The notes: generated by a model not told the origin, from the letters alone. 64,000 bases of DNA from DASUKM01 sp036278735 (GCA_036278735.1 DASUKM010000005.1:1-64000); one strand, 5' to 3'. Shown: positions 51,818-60,423, counted from the first letter of the stretch. Made by a program: numbers and translations.

Positions 51818-51849
51818 CAGCCGTCTCCCGCGACAACTGGAGGGGCGTT

Positions 51850-52011
51850 ATGCTCGGCCGGCTTGGACTGCCAGAACTCATCATCATCCTGTTCATCATC
51901 ATCCTGGTCTTCGGGGCGAATCGCCTGCCCGAGATCGGACGCGGGATCGGCAAGGGCATCCGCAACTTCAAGGATGCGACGCGCGACGGATCCGACCATC
52001 CGCATTCCTGA
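51850..52011 (+). CDS. tatA: twin-arginine translocase subunit TatA
   Basis: A 53-residue TatA/E. The short helix GLPELIIILFIIILVFGANR, followed by the hinge and amphipathic helix LPEIGRGIGKGIRNFKDATR, is diagnostic. GGAGG lies upstream of ATG 51850. No tatC or tatB is adjacent. The C-terminal tail is very short compared with E. coli TatA, as in many Acidobacteria. Confidence 0.92.
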   Translation: MLGRLGLPELIIILFIIILVFGANRLPEIGRGIGKGIRNFKDATRDGSDHPHS

Positions 52012-52041
52012 TCCGTCCAGCCATCGCCCCCTCCCAGGGGC

Positions 52042-53952
52042 CTAGAGCACGACGCGCGTGTCCCCGACCCGCCGCGTCACGCGCTCGCGGTCGAGCCATT
52101 CCAGCAGCGGGATCGCGTACTTGCGCGAGACCCCGAACCGGTCCTTGAAGGTGGCCACGTCCAGCCGGACCAGGCCGGCCCCTTTCAGCCGCACGATTTC
52201 CGCTTTCAACGATTGAAGCGCGTCCTGGTGGAAGCGGAGCGTGTCCACCTTGACGAGCGTCTTGCGGCGCAGCAGCAGCGTCACCATCCGTTCGGCCACC
52301 GCCGCCGGCACCCGCGCCGCCGTGGCGGCGGCGGGCACGTCGGGCGGCGCGAGACCGGCGTCCTGAAACACTTTGGCGATCGCCATCGCGGCGCGCGCTT
52401 CCTCGGGCGAGAGCGACACGGCATGGCCGCTGCGGGCGAGGCGCTCGCGGCCCGCAATCGTCCCCTCCCCGGCCAGGCGCAGCACGACGACATCGAACAG
52501 CCCTGGGAACGCACGGCCGAAGATCCGCTCTCGCGCTTCCTCGCGCGGCATCCCCTCCGACAGCGGCGACGATCGATGGTGCGCCTCGACAGCAGCGACG
52601 AGCTGTTGCTGCAGCGTCGTCACGACGCCGGCCGCGAACACCTGCCCGTCGGCCACGACGGTGCGCCCTGACCCGTTCAGCCGTTCGACCATCGCATCCG
52701 CCGTCCGCGGCGTCATGCCCAGACGGGCGGCGAACGCCGAGGCGGGCCACCCGCGCGCGCCGCGCTCCTCGATCATCGCCATCGCCGCCTCCTCGTCGCC
52801 GCCGTCGAGCCGCTGAAAGCGCCGAACGCCGGCGGCGGTGCGGATCGCGCCGCGCGGCGGCAGCGGATCGAGCACGCGTCCGCCGCCAATCGTCACCGTC
52901 GGGGAATAGGCGCGCAGGATGAAGCGATCGCCGCGCGTCAGGACCGCTGGCGCTTCGAGACGGATGCGTGCGAACGCGGCATGCCCGGGCTCCAGGACGG
53001 ACGCGGGCCCCTCCGCCCTCGGCGGCCTTTCGGCCGCCAGCGCGACACGGCCCATTACTTCGCTCGTGCCGTGATGGAACCGTACGCGCGCGCCGTGCTT
53101 CAGCGGCCGGGCGTCCGGCAGCAGATCGATCGCGGCGTCGACGCGCCGCGTGGTCTCGAACGCGCCGGGGGCGGTCAGCGTATCGCCGCGGGCGACGTCG
53201 GCCACCTCGATGCCGCCAAGATTCACGGCGACGCGCCGGCCGGCCGAAGCGCGGCTCTGCGCCGCGCCGTGCACCTGCAGCCCGCGCACCTTGACCGCGC
53301 GACCGCCGGGGAGCAGCGTCAAGTCCTGATCGAGCGCGATCGCACCGGCCTGCAGCGTGCCGGTCACGACCGTTCCGAACCCGCGCATCGAAAACACGCG
53401 ATCGATCGGCAGCCGCGGCGGGCCGTCGCTGGAGCGCGTGCGGGGTACGGCGGCGAGCTGCGCGATGGCGTCGCGGAGGGCGTCGAGTCCCTGACCCGTC
53501 TTCGCGGACACCGGCACGATCCCGGCCCCCTCGAGCGACGAGCCCGCGAGCAGCTCCCGGACTTCCAGATCCGCCAGCGCCAGCGTGTCGGCGTCGACCA
53601 GATCCGCCTTCGTGAGCGCGACGACCCCGGCGGGCACCTGCAGCAGGCGGCAGATGGCGAAGTGTTCGCGCGTCTGCGGCATCACGGATTCGTCGGCCGC
53701 GACGACGAGCAGGACGCCGTCGATGCCGCCAACCCCCGCGAGCATGTTCCGCACGAATCGTTCGTGGCCGGGGACGTCGACGAAGGCGACCTGCACGCCG
53801 CCGATCACCGCGTGCGCGAACCCGAGATCGATCGTGATCCCGCGCGCCTTTTCCTCCTTCAGCCGGTCGGGGTCGGTGCCGGTCAGCGCCTGCACGAGCG
53901 TGCTCTTGCCGTGATCGATGTGTCCGGCGGTGCCGACGACAATCGACGTCAT
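52042..53952 (-). CDS. selB: selenocysteine-specific elongation factor SelB
   Basis: A 636-residue GTPase that brings Sec-tRNA to UGA codons at a SECIS hairpin. GTPase domain: VVGTAGHIDHGKSTLVQALT, DVPGHERFVRNMLAGVGGID, ALTKADLV. Domains II-III: IDRVFSMRGFGTVVTGTLQ and HHGTSEVMGRVALA. The C-terminal winged-helix part includes RFHQDALQSLKAEIVRLK and DRFGVSRKYAIPLLEWLDRE. The ATG overlaps the rnr stop by ATGA. Presence implies that the genome encodes selenoproteins; selA, selD, tRNA-Sec and any selenoprotein lie elsewhere. Confidence 0.95.
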   Translation of the reverse strand: MTSIVVGTAGHIDHGKSTLVQALTGTDPDRLKEEKARGITIDLGFAHAVIGGVQVAFVDVPGHERFVRNMLAGVGGIDGVLLVVAADESVMPQTREHFAICRLLQVPAGVVALTKADLVDADTLALADLEVRELLAGSSLEGAGIVPVSAKTGQGLDALRDAIAQLAAVPRTRSSDGPPRLPIDRVFSMRGFGTVVTGTLQAGAIALDQDLTLLPGGRAVKVRGLQVHGAAQSRASAGRRVAVNLGGIEVADVARGDTLTAPGAFETTRRVDAAIDLLPDARPLKHGARVRFHHGTSEVMGRVALAAERPPRAEGPASVLEPGHAAFARIRLEAPAVLTRGDRFILRAYSPTVTIGGGRVLDPLPPRGAIRTAAGVRRFQRLDGGDEEAAMAMIEERGARGWPASAFAARLGMTPRTADAMVERLNGSGRTVVADGQVFAAGVVTTLQQQLVAAVEAHHRSSPLSEGMPREEARERIFGRAFPGLFDVVVLRLAGEGTIAGRERLARSGHAVSLSPEEARAAMAIAKVFQDAGLAPPDVPAAATAARVPAAVAERMVTLLLRRKTLVKVDTLRFHQDALQSLKAEIVRLKGAGLVRLDVATFKDRFGVSRKYAIPLLEWLDRERVTRRVGDTRVVL

Positions 53953-56234
53953 CGGCGCGGCTTCCTGGCCGCGCGTTCCCGCTTGCCGGGACGCGACTTC
54001 GGTCGGCGGGGCTTCGCGCCGCCGGCCGGCTTCGCGCGTCCCTGCGCCTGCGGCGCCCGGCTCTTGCGCGGGCCGCGGTTGCGCTCCGACACGCGGACGG
54101 CATCGAGGATCTCCATGAGCCCGAGGTCCACCTGACGCCGCTCCATGTCCACCTTGATCACCTGCACCCGCACCCGGTCGCCGAGACGGTAGCTCTTGCC
54201 CGTGTTCTCGCCGTACAGCACGTGGGCGCGCTCCATGAACCGGTAATAGTCGTCGGCCATCGTCGAGACGTGGACCATCCCCTCGACGAAGTGCTCGACC
54301 AGTTCGACGAACAGGCCGAAGGCGGCGACCCCCGTGATGTAGCCCTCGAACTCGTCGCCGACCTTGTCGGCCATGAAGCGGACCTTCTTCCACTGCACCA
54401 GCTCGCGCTCGGCTTCGTCGGCGCGCCGCTCGCGCTCCGAGGTGTGTCGCGCGATTTCCGGGAGGTCCTCGGTGAGCTGCTCCCGGCGCTCCTCCGTCGT
54501 CTCGCCGTGCCGCGACTCGCGCAGCGTGCGGTGCACGACCAGGTCGGGGTACCGGCGAATGGGGGACGTGAAGTGGGTGTAGCTGGCCGCCGCGAGCCCG
54601 AAGTGTCCGAGGTTCGACGGGTCGTACCGGGCCTTCTGCATCGTGCGCAGCATCAGAAACGCGATCGGCTTTTCTTCCGGCTTGCCGTGAATCTTCTCGA
54701 CCAGCCGCTGAAAGTGCCGCGGCCGGATCGCGTCGGCCGGCGCGCCCAGACTGAAGCCGAGCGTCGCGATGAACTGTTCGAACTCCTCCACCTTCAGCGG
54801 ATCCGGCCGTTCGTGCACCCGGAACAGCGTCGGCACGCCGTGTTCGTCGAGATGCTGCGCCACCGTCTCGTTGGCGACGAGCATGAACTCCTCGATGATC
54901 CGGTGCGCGATGTTGCGGTTGGCCGCGACGATGTCCTCGACCATCCCCTCGTCGTCGAGCACGATCTCCGGTTCCTTCAGATCGAAGTCGATCGAGCCGC
55001 GGCGAATCCGCCGGCCGTGCAGGATGTCGAACAGCTCGCGCATCGTTTCGAACATCGGGACGAGATCGCGATAGCGGGCCGTCACCTCGGGGTTCCCCAC
55101 CGTGAGTATCTCGTTGACGTCGGTGTACGTCATCCGCGCGTCGGAATGGATGACGCCGTCGTGCATGTCGTAGTGAACGACGTCCCCCTGCCGATCGATG
55201 TCCATGACGCACGACTGCACGAGACGGTCGACCCGCGGATTCAGGCTGCAGAGGCCTGTCGCCAGCTCGGACGGGAACATGTGGACCGCCCGCTCCGGGA
55301 AATAGACCGAGGTGCCGCGCTCGTACGCCTCGCCGTCGAGCGCGCCCCCTTCCGGCACGTAGTGCGCGACGTCGGCGATATGGACCCCGAGACGGTAGAT
55401 GCCGTTCGGCAGCCGCTCGATCGTGATCGCGTCGTCGAAATCGCGCGCGTGCTCGCCGTCGATCGTCACGGTCGTCAGGGGCCGGAAATCGGTGCGCCCG
55501 CGAATGTCCTGGGGCCGGACTTCGGTGCCCAGCCGCTGCGCCTCTGCGATCGCTTCCTCGCCGTGCACGTCGGGGATGTTGTATTTCCGGATGATGATCT
55601 GCGTGTCGACGCCGGGCTCGTCGATGTCGCCGAGCACCTCGACGACGCGCCCCATCGGACTGCGCGTTGGCGTCGGCCAGCGCGTGATCTCGGCCACCAC
55701 CATGTCGCCCGGCTCGGCGCCGAGACGGTCGGCGTCGAGGATGTGGACGTCCATGATGATCCGGCGATCGAACGGCACCAGAAAGCCGAGCCCCGACTCG
55801 TCGCGGTCGAACCGGCCGACAATGCTCGCCGACCCGCGCTCGAGGATCCGGACGATGCGCCCTTCGGCCCGCCCGTCCTGCGTCCGCTCGATCCGGGCGA
55901 CGACGCGATCGCCGTGCGTCGCCTGGTTCAGGTTGCTCCCGCCGATGAAGAGGTCGCCCGAGACGCCTTCGAGCGGCCGGTCGGGGATGACGAAGCCGAA
56001 CCCGCGCGGGTGCGTCTGGACCCGCCCGACGACCAGATTCATGAGGTCCGGCAGGCCGAACCGGTTGCCGCGCGTCTGAATCAGGTGCCCGCTCTCGACG
56101 AGCCCGGCGAGCAGCCGCGACAGGGCGGGCCGCTGGTCGCGGGGAATCTGGAGCCGCTGCAGCAGCTCGCGCGGGGTCGAGGGATGGTGCACTTTGTCGC
56201 GGAAGGCCGCCAGGAGCTGGTCGCGCGTCAACAT
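53949..56234 (-). CDS. rnr: ribonuclease R
   Basis: A 761-residue 3'-5' exoribonuclease. An N-terminal winged helix (STPRELLQRLQIPRDQRPAL), a cold-shock domain (VGRVQTHPRGFGFVIPDRP), the RNB catalytic domain with TTVTIDGEHARDFDDAITIE (metal-binding Asp), DVAHYVPEGGALDGEAYERG and SYTHFTSPIRRYPDLVVHR, the S1 domain GDEFEGYITGVAAFGLFVEL, and a basic tail (GRAKPAGGAKPRRPKSRPGK). Full length. ATG 56234 fits the family start. Coupled to selB by ATGA; that pairing may only reflect shared RNA/translation roles. Confidence 0.96.
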   Translation of the reverse strand: MLTRDQLLAAFRDKVHHPSTPRELLQRLQIPRDQRPALSRLLAGLVESGHLIQTRGNRFGLPDLMNLVVGRVQTHPRGFGFVIPDRPLEGVSGDLFIGGSNLNQATHGDRVVARIERTQDGRAEGRIVRILERGSASIVGRFDRDESGLGFLVPFDRRIIMDVHILDADRLGAEPGDMVVAEITRWPTPTRSPMGRVVEVLGDIDEPGVDTQIIIRKYNIPDVHGEEAIAEAQRLGTEVRPQDIRGRTDFRPLTTVTIDGEHARDFDDAITIERLPNGIYRLGVHIADVAHYVPEGGALDGEAYERGTSVYFPERAVHMFPSELATGLCSLNPRVDRLVQSCVMDIDRQGDVVHYDMHDGVIHSDARMTYTDVNEILTVGNPEVTARYRDLVPMFETMRELFDILHGRRIRRGSIDFDLKEPEIVLDDEGMVEDIVAANRNIAHRIIEEFMLVANETVAQHLDEHGVPTLFRVHERPDPLKVEEFEQFIATLGFSLGAPADAIRPRHFQRLVEKIHGKPEEKPIAFLMLRTMQKARYDPSNLGHFGLAAASYTHFTSPIRRYPDLVVHRTLRESRHGETTEERREQLTEDLPEIARHTSERERRADEAERELVQWKKVRFMADKVGDEFEGYITGVAAFGLFVELVEHFVEGMVHVSTMADDYYRFMERAHVLYGENTGKSYRLGDRVRVQVIKVDMERRQVDLGLMEILDAVRVSERNRGPRKSRAPQAQGRAKPAGGAKPRRPKSRPGKRERAARKPRR

Positions 56235-56275
56235 GGGGATCCAGAGAATCACACTGGCGGGGAATGGGCAAGGAC

Positions 56276-56338
56276 GGAGGGTGGAGGACGGAGGGTGGAG
56301 GACGGAGGGTGGAGGGCGGAGGGCGGAGGGTGGAGGGC
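56276..56338. repeat. heptamer array (GGAGGGT/GGAGGAC/GGAGGGC), 9 units
   Basis: Nine exact 7-bp steps in the 186-bp gap between the divergent rnr and the sigma-factor gene. Purine on one strand throughout except the seventh base. No other feature was seen in the gap apart from unassigned promoters. Confidence 0.85.
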
Positions 56339-56420
56339 GGGTCTTCAGACCGGCAGACGCGGCCCAGGCCAGGCTCATGCCGACCCAACCGCCGGCCCCG
56401 TAAGGCCCTCTACTGCTGGT

Positions 56421-57116
56421 GTGAGCCACAGCGGCGCATCTGATGCCGCCGATGCGGCGCTCGTCAGCCGGGCCCGGGCCGGGGACGTCGAGGCGTTCGG
56501 GCAACTTGTGGAGCGGCACCGCCGGGCGGTATATCGCGCGGCGCTGGCCGCGCTGGGCTCGGCAGCCGAGGCAGACGACGCGGCGCAGGACGCGTGCGTG
56601 GCGGCCTTTCAGCGCCTCTCGACGTTTCGCGGCGAGGCGTCCTTCAAGACGTGGTTGCTGGCGATCGCCTGGCGCTGCGCGACGTCGCGGCGAACGCGGC
56701 TGCGGACGTGGACGCGTCGCCTGACATTCTCGCCGCGAGAGGACGAAGAAGGGCGGCTCGAGCAGGTACCCGCCCAAGGCGCATCGGCGGAAGAGACCGT
56801 CGCCGCGCTCGAGTTGCAGCGCGACATCCGTGCCGCCATCGGGACACTGCCGCGCAAGCTGCGGGAGACACTGCTCCTCGCCGGATCCGGCGATTGCTCG
56901 TATGAGGAGATTGGCGGGATGCTCGAGATTCCTGTCGGCACGGTGAAGTGGCGAGTGTCGGAGGCGAGACGAAGGGTGAAGGCGGAAGTAGTCAGAAGTC
57001 AGAAGGCGGAAGACGGAAGGCGGAAGACGGAAGACGGAAGACGGAAGGCGGAAGGCGGAAGGCGGAAGGCGGAAGGCGGAAGGCGGAAGGTAGAGAGTAA
57101 GAGCCTCGGCGAATGA
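56421..57116 (+). CDS. ECF-type RNA polymerase sigma factor with repeat-encoded tail
   Basis: A 231-residue sigma-70 family factor, GTG start. Region 2 reads LVSRARAGDVEAFGQLVERH, AVYRAALAALGSAAEADDAA, QDACVAAFQRLSTFRGEASF and KTWLLAIAWRCATS. Region 4 is RDIRAAIGTLPRKLRETLLL, YEEIGGMLEIPVGTVKWRVS and EARRRVKAE. After about residue 192 the protein becomes (RRKAEGG)n, written by the 7-bp array at 57001-57091, a Lys/Arg/Glu-rich tail outside the sigma fold. The stop overlaps the next gene (anti-sigma-like) by ATGA. Target promoters unknown. Confidence 0.88.
   Translation: MSHSGASDAADAALVSRARAGDVEAFGQLVERHRRAVYRAALAALGSAAEADDAAQDACVAAFQRLSTFRGEASFKTWLLAIAWRCATSRRTRLRTWTRRLTFSPREDEEGRLEQVPAQGASAEETVAALELQRDIRAAIGTLPRKLRETLLLAGSGDCSYEEIGGMLEIPVGTVKWRVSEARRRVKAEVVRSQKAEDGRRKTEDGRRKAEGGRRKAEGGRRKVESKSLGE
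57001..57091 (+). repeat. heptamer array (GGAAGGC/GGAAGAC), 13 units, in coding 3' end
   Basis: Thirteen contiguous 7-bp units: AGAAGGC, GGAAGAC, GGAAGGC, GGAAGAC x3, GGAAGGC x6, GGAAGGT. Because 7 is not a multiple of 3, any gain or loss of one unit shifts the reading frame of the sigma-factor end. The repeat itself encodes the same seven-residue cycle in every frame. Confidence 0.9.
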
Positions 57117-57688
57117 CTGACATTCCGCGAATCACCGACAAGAGCCTCGATGAGGCACTCGATGCGACCATTCGAACGATGGTCGACGGAGAGCCGTCTC
57201 CGGGCTTTCGCGCGCGGGTCGTCGCACGGCTTGGCGAACCGGGGAGGCGCGGTCCGGGCGTGGAATGGATCACGCTGTCCGCACTGGCCGCCGCCATCGT
57301 CGTGGCCATTGTGCTGTGGCTTCCGCGCCGCGGCGTGCACCTGCCCACGCCGGCGCCGCGGGCGCATGCGGACGTCGCGCTCGCACGGCCACCGGCTGTT
57401 GACGGCGAGCGCCGTGCGGCCCCTGCCGCGATCCGCATAGCGCGCCCTTCGATCGACGGGATTCGGCCGCCGCGCCGCCCGGTCGTGCCGACGGCGGATG
57501 CGCCGCCGCTCCCGGAGCGGCCATCCGTCGCGGCGGTGCTGGTCGTGCGACTCGCCGAACCCGCGGCCATCGAGGTGCCGCCGATCGGCGCGGATCCGAT
57601 TGAGGTTGCCCGACTCACAGTACGGTCCCTGCCCGCGCCTCCGGCCGTGGAGGTCGGGGCGTTCAACCCGCGCGAGACGCGGGAGTGA
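57113..57688 (+). CDS. putative membrane anti-sigma factor partner
   Basis: A 191-residue protein whose ATG overlaps the sigma-factor stop. N-terminal 45 residues (ITDKSLDEALDATIRTMVDG, EPSPGFRARVVARLGEPG) are an acidic/helical cytoplasmic part. One membrane helix follows (WITLSALAAAIVVAIVLWLP, about 51-70), then a Pro/Ala-rich extracytoplasmic region with no clear fold. Position and topology fit a single-pass anti-sigma factor, but the zinc-binding HxxxCxxC motif of ZAS proteins is absent. Assignment rests on context. Confidence 0.7.
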   Translation: MTDIPRITDKSLDEALDATIRTMVDGEPSPGFRARVVARLGEPGRRGPGVEWITLSALAAAIVVAIVLWLPRRGVHLPTPAPRAHADVALARPPAVDGERRAAPAAIRIARPSIDGIRPPRRPVVPTADAPPLPERPSVAAVLVVRLAEPAAIEVPPIGADPIEVARLTVRSLPAPPAVEVGAFNPRETRE

Positions 57689-57704
57689 GGAGCTGACGGC
57701 GGTC

Positions 57705-58271
57705 ATGTTGAAAACGCTGCTGATGACGTGCTCTGTGCTCGCGGTCGCGACACTGGCCGGCGCCCAGGCGCCCAAACCGAAAGAACCGCCGGACCAGAAG
57801 GCCCCCGCGCGGCAGGAAGCCGTCCGCACGCCCGCGTCACAGGCGCGGCCTGTGAACATCAAGATCGACTTGACGATCGTCGATCAGACGGGACCCTCCG
57901 CCTCGAGTCAGAAGACCGTCTCGATGATCGTGGCGGATCAGCAGCGCGGCATGATCCGGACGCTGGCGTTCGTCCGAACCCCGGAAGGCAACAAGCCGAT
58001 CGAGATCAATGTCGACGCGCATCCGACCATCATGAAGGACGACCTGATCAGCGTGCAGTTTACCTTGCAGTACCAGCCCCATCCGGCGTCGGCCGAGGCA
58101 TCGCGCGGTGGGCAGACTGACGCGAGCGCAACGACAGCCGGCGGGGCGGCCGTCACCGAAATGCTTGGACTGCTGCTCGAGAGCGGCAAGGAAATGGTGA
58201 TCTCGCAGGCCGCCGATCCGATCACCGATCGAAAAGTGACCGTCGGAGTGACGGCGACGATTCTGCGATAG
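57705..58271 (+). CDS. exported hypothetical protein of sigma operon
   Basis: A 188-residue protein with a signal peptide (LKTLLMTCSVLAVATLAGAQ), a short Pro/Lys/Gln linker, and a beta-rich domain (NIKIDLTIVDQTGPSASSQK, QRGMIRTLAFVRTPEGNKPI, LISVQFTLQYQPHPASAEAS, PITDRKVTVGVTATILR). It ends in alternating beta pattern typical of small periplasmic sandwich proteins. It follows the anti-sigma-like gene by 16 bp. No family recognised. Confidence 0.75.
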   Translation: MLKTLLMTCSVLAVATLAGAQAPKPKEPPDQKAPARQEAVRTPASQARPVNIKIDLTIVDQTGPSASSQKTVSMIVADQQRGMIRTLAFVRTPEGNKPIEINVDAHPTIMKDDLISVQFTLQYQPHPASAEASRGGQTDASATTAGGAAVTEMLGLLLESGKEMVISQAADPITDRKVTVGVTATILR

Positions 58272-58284
58272 GCTGGGCCGTCCG

Positions 58285-58692
58285 TTATTTCATGGCCGCC
58301 GCGATCGACTTCAGCGCGGCATCGGCCTGCGTGTTGGCCCCCTGGTCCAGCCGGCCGGCGAGGCGCTGCGCCTCCTGCGCGTGCGTGAGCGCCTCGCCAA
58401 GCGCCTGCGCCGCCTCTCGCTGACCGGCTTGCTGCGCCCGATCGTGCGCCCGCTGCAGCGGCGCCTTGGCGTCTTCGAGCTGCTGCTGGGCATCGCCGAA
58501 GTTCACGTTGTAGAGGCTGACCCGCGCCTGCAGGATGTGCCCTCGCGCGTCCGCCAGATCGAGCCGCTGCGTCGCCTCCGCCAGCGCATGCTCCGCCGGC
58601 AACCGGCCCGAGGCACCCCAGGCAAACCCGACCGCCACCGCGACGGCCAGCGCAACGACGATTCCGATCGCGATCTTGAGGCGTGGCGACAT
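58285..58692 (-). CDS. small membrane-anchored coiled-coil protein
   Basis: A 135-residue protein. One N-terminal membrane helix (LKIAIGIVVALAVAVAVGFA), then an entirely helical Ala/Gln-rich domain (ALAEATQRLDLADARGHILQ, ARVSLYNVNFGDAQQQLEDA, APLQRAHDRAQQAGQREAAQ). No cysteines. Similar short anchored proteins occur as hypotheticals. Convergent with the exported protein gene; only 13 bp separate the stops. Function unknown. Confidence 0.78.
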   Translation of the reverse strand: MSPRLKIAIGIVVALAVAVAVGFAWGASGRLPAEHALAEATQRLDLADARGHILQARVSLYNVNFGDAQQQLEDAKAPLQRAHDRAQQAGQREAAQALGEALTHAQEAQRLAGRLDQGANTQADAALKSIAAAMK

Positions 58693-58711
58693 GGGCGAAG
58701 TATACGAATGA

Positions 58712-58866
58712 TCAGTGACCAGTTACCAGTTACCAGTTACCAGTTGCCAGTTGCCAGTTACCAGTTGCCAGTTACCAGTTGCCAGTTCTGGTTACTGGTT
58801 ACTGGTTACTGGTTACTGGTTACTGGTTACTGGTTACTGGTTACTGGTTACTGGTTACTGGTTACT
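58712..58866. repeat. heptamer array in two opposed blocks (CCAGTTR, CTGGTTA)
   Basis: Left block 58712-58787: eleven units, TCAGTGA then CCAGTTA/CCAGTTG, the last one base short. Right block 58788-58864: eleven exact CTGGTTA units. The complement of the right block is CCAGTAA, so the blocks match at five or six of every seven positions and can form an imperfect 75-bp stem. The glycerate kinase stop (58862-58864) lies inside the right block. Confidence 0.9.
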
Positions 58867-60139
58867 GGGTCTGCACCAGCAGCACCTGCACGTCTCCGAC
58901 GTTCGTGCCCGTCGGGCCGGTGATGACGAGATCGCCGAGCGATTGGAAGAACGGGTAGGCGTCGTTGTCGGCGAGCGCGCGTTCGGGGTCCAGACCGGCG
59001 GCGTGCGCCCGCTCCAGCGTGCTCTCGTCGGCGATCGCGCCGGCGGCGTCGGTCGGGCCGTCGACGCCGTCGCTGCCGATGCTCCCGAACGCGCACGGGC
59101 CGCAGTGCGCCAACGGCTCCAGCGCCCCGAGCACGACCTCCTGGTTGCGCCCTCCCTTCCCCTTCCCGCGCACCGTCACTGTCGTCTCTCCCGAGGCAAT
59201 CACGCAGAGTGGACGTCCGTCGTGCACGACGCGCGCCTGCTCGATCAACGCGACGCCGGCGTGCCGCGCCTCGCCGACAACCGGGGGGTCTACGAGCTGC
59301 ACGCGGTAGCCGAGCGCCCGCGCGCGTGCGGCCGCGCCCGCCATCGCGTCGCGGCGGCCGCCGGCGAGCACGAAGGCCGCGTCCGCCAGCCGGGGGTCTC
59401 CGGGCTTCGGCGTCTCCGCGATCTCTCCGCGCAATCCCCGCGCGATGTGCCGCCGGATCGTCTCGGGCACGTGCTCGACGCGCCGGAGCGCGGCGTCAGC
59501 CTCCGCGAATGTCGACGGGTCGGCCACCGTGGGGCCCGATCCGATCACCGCCGGATCGTCCTCGATCGGCGCGTGCACGTCCGAGATGGCCAACGTGATC
59601 GATCGCCGGGCCCGCAGCGCCAGCTGGCCCCCTTTGAAAGCGGAGAGATGCTTCCGAACCGCATTGAAGGGGGCGATCGGCGTGCCCGCGCGCAGCAGCG
59701 CGCGCGTGACGTCGACGAGGTCGTCGAGCGCGATCTCGCCGGCGGGCGCTTCGATGAGCGCCGACGCGCCTCCCGAGAGCAGCACCACGAGCCGCGATCC
59801 GCCCTGCGCGCGTTCCGCAATCTCCAGCGCGCCCCGGCCGGCCGCGACGCTCTCGGCGGTCGGCAGCGGATGCCCTGCCGCATGGACCTGCAGCCGCGCG
59901 TCCGCAATCCCCTCGCCCCCCGGCATGGCGACCACGCCGGCGACGAGACGATCGCCGCAGGTCTCGAGCAGGGCGCGTGTCATCGGGACGGCCGCCTTGC
60001 CGGCGGCGACGAGTATGAGGGGAGCGGTGAAGGTCGAGGGTTGGCGCGCGAGCGCCCGCAGGGTGAGCGCATACCCGTCGCAGCCGCGGACGGCAGCGTC
60101 GAGGATGGTCCGAAGGTCGTCGCGTAGCGATGTGTTCAG
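58862..60139 (-). CDS. glycerate kinase (MOFRL family), CTG start
   Basis: A 425-residue kinase that phosphorylates D-glycerate in serine/glyoxylate routes. Present are ILVAAGKAAVPMTRALLE, VVLLSGGASALIEAPAGEIA, NAVRKHLSAFKGGQLAL, SDVHAPIEDDPAVIGSGPTV, VIASGETTVTVRGKGKGGRN and AFGSIGSDGVDGPTDAAGAI. The first ATG/GTG/TTG in frame is ATG 59983, which would cut off 52 residues including the conserved GKAAVPM approach and leave a short protein. In frame upstream there is no conventional start before a TGA. A CTG at 60139 overlaps the upstream stop as CTGA and gives the family length. Hence CTG initiation is proposed. Confidence 0.9.
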   Translation of the reverse strand: MNTSLRDDLRTILDAAVRGCDGYALTLRALARQPSTFTAPLILVAAGKAAVPMTRALLETCGDRLVAGVVAMPGGEGIADARLQVHAAGHPLPTAESVAAGRGALEIAERAQGGSRLVVLLSGGASALIEAPAGEIALDDLVDVTRALLRAGTPIAPFNAVRKHLSAFKGGQLALRARRSITLAISDVHAPIEDDPAVIGSGPTVADPSTFAEADAALRRVEHVPETIRRHIARGLRGEIAETPKPGDPRLADAAFVLAGGRRDAMAGAAARARALGYRVQLVDPPVVGEARHAGVALIEQARVVHDGRPLCVIASGETTVTVRGKGKGGRNQEVVLGALEPLAHCGPCAFGSIGSDGVDGPTDAAGAIADESTLERAHAAGLDPERALADNDAYPFFQSLGDLVITGPTGTNVGDVQVLLVQTQ

Positions 60140-60423
60140 TGCAGAGGCTTCAAATCCGACCAGGCCGACAGCCCGGTGACCAGATCGTACGTACGCAACA
60201 GCCGGCTTATCACCTGATCAGCATCCGCTTTCGCACAGAGCTGGTCGAGCTTGCCCAGAATCTGATCGATGCCTCGATCGGCATTCGTGATGGCTCGCTC
60301 CGAGTAGTACTCCCGCTGCCGCGCCAGGCAGGCACGATGCTTCAGGAACTCCTCACGGTAGAAGTCGGTCAGTAGCGTGACAGGAGTAACCGAACCCCGG
60401 TTCGCGCCGACGACGCGTGCCAT
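60136..60423 (-). CDS. orphan small protein (95 aa)
   Basis: A 95-residue frame with a convincing ribosome site (AGGGGAG, 4 bp before ATG 60423) and its own strong promoter. The product, starting MARVVGANRGSVTPVTLLTD, is soluble and helical (FYRENIEs-like acidic/basic pattern: FYREEFLKHRACLARQREYY, NADRGIDQILGKLDQLCAKA). No family recognised. Codon use is less GC-biased than neighbours, hinting at a recent arrival. Its stop overlaps the glycerate kinase CTG start, so it sets that gene's translation. Confidence 0.7.
   Translation of the reverse strand: MARVVGANRGSVTPVTLLTDFYREEFLKHRACLARQREYYSERAITNADRGIDQILGKLDQLCAKADADQVISRLLRTYDLVTGLSAWSDLKPLH

Noticed and set aside
52042..56388. Single 1448-residue fusion of selB with upstream sequence
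   Set aside because: The frame upstream of selB is an Arg-rich shadow of rnr; selB has its own start with the family N-terminus overlapping the rnr stop.
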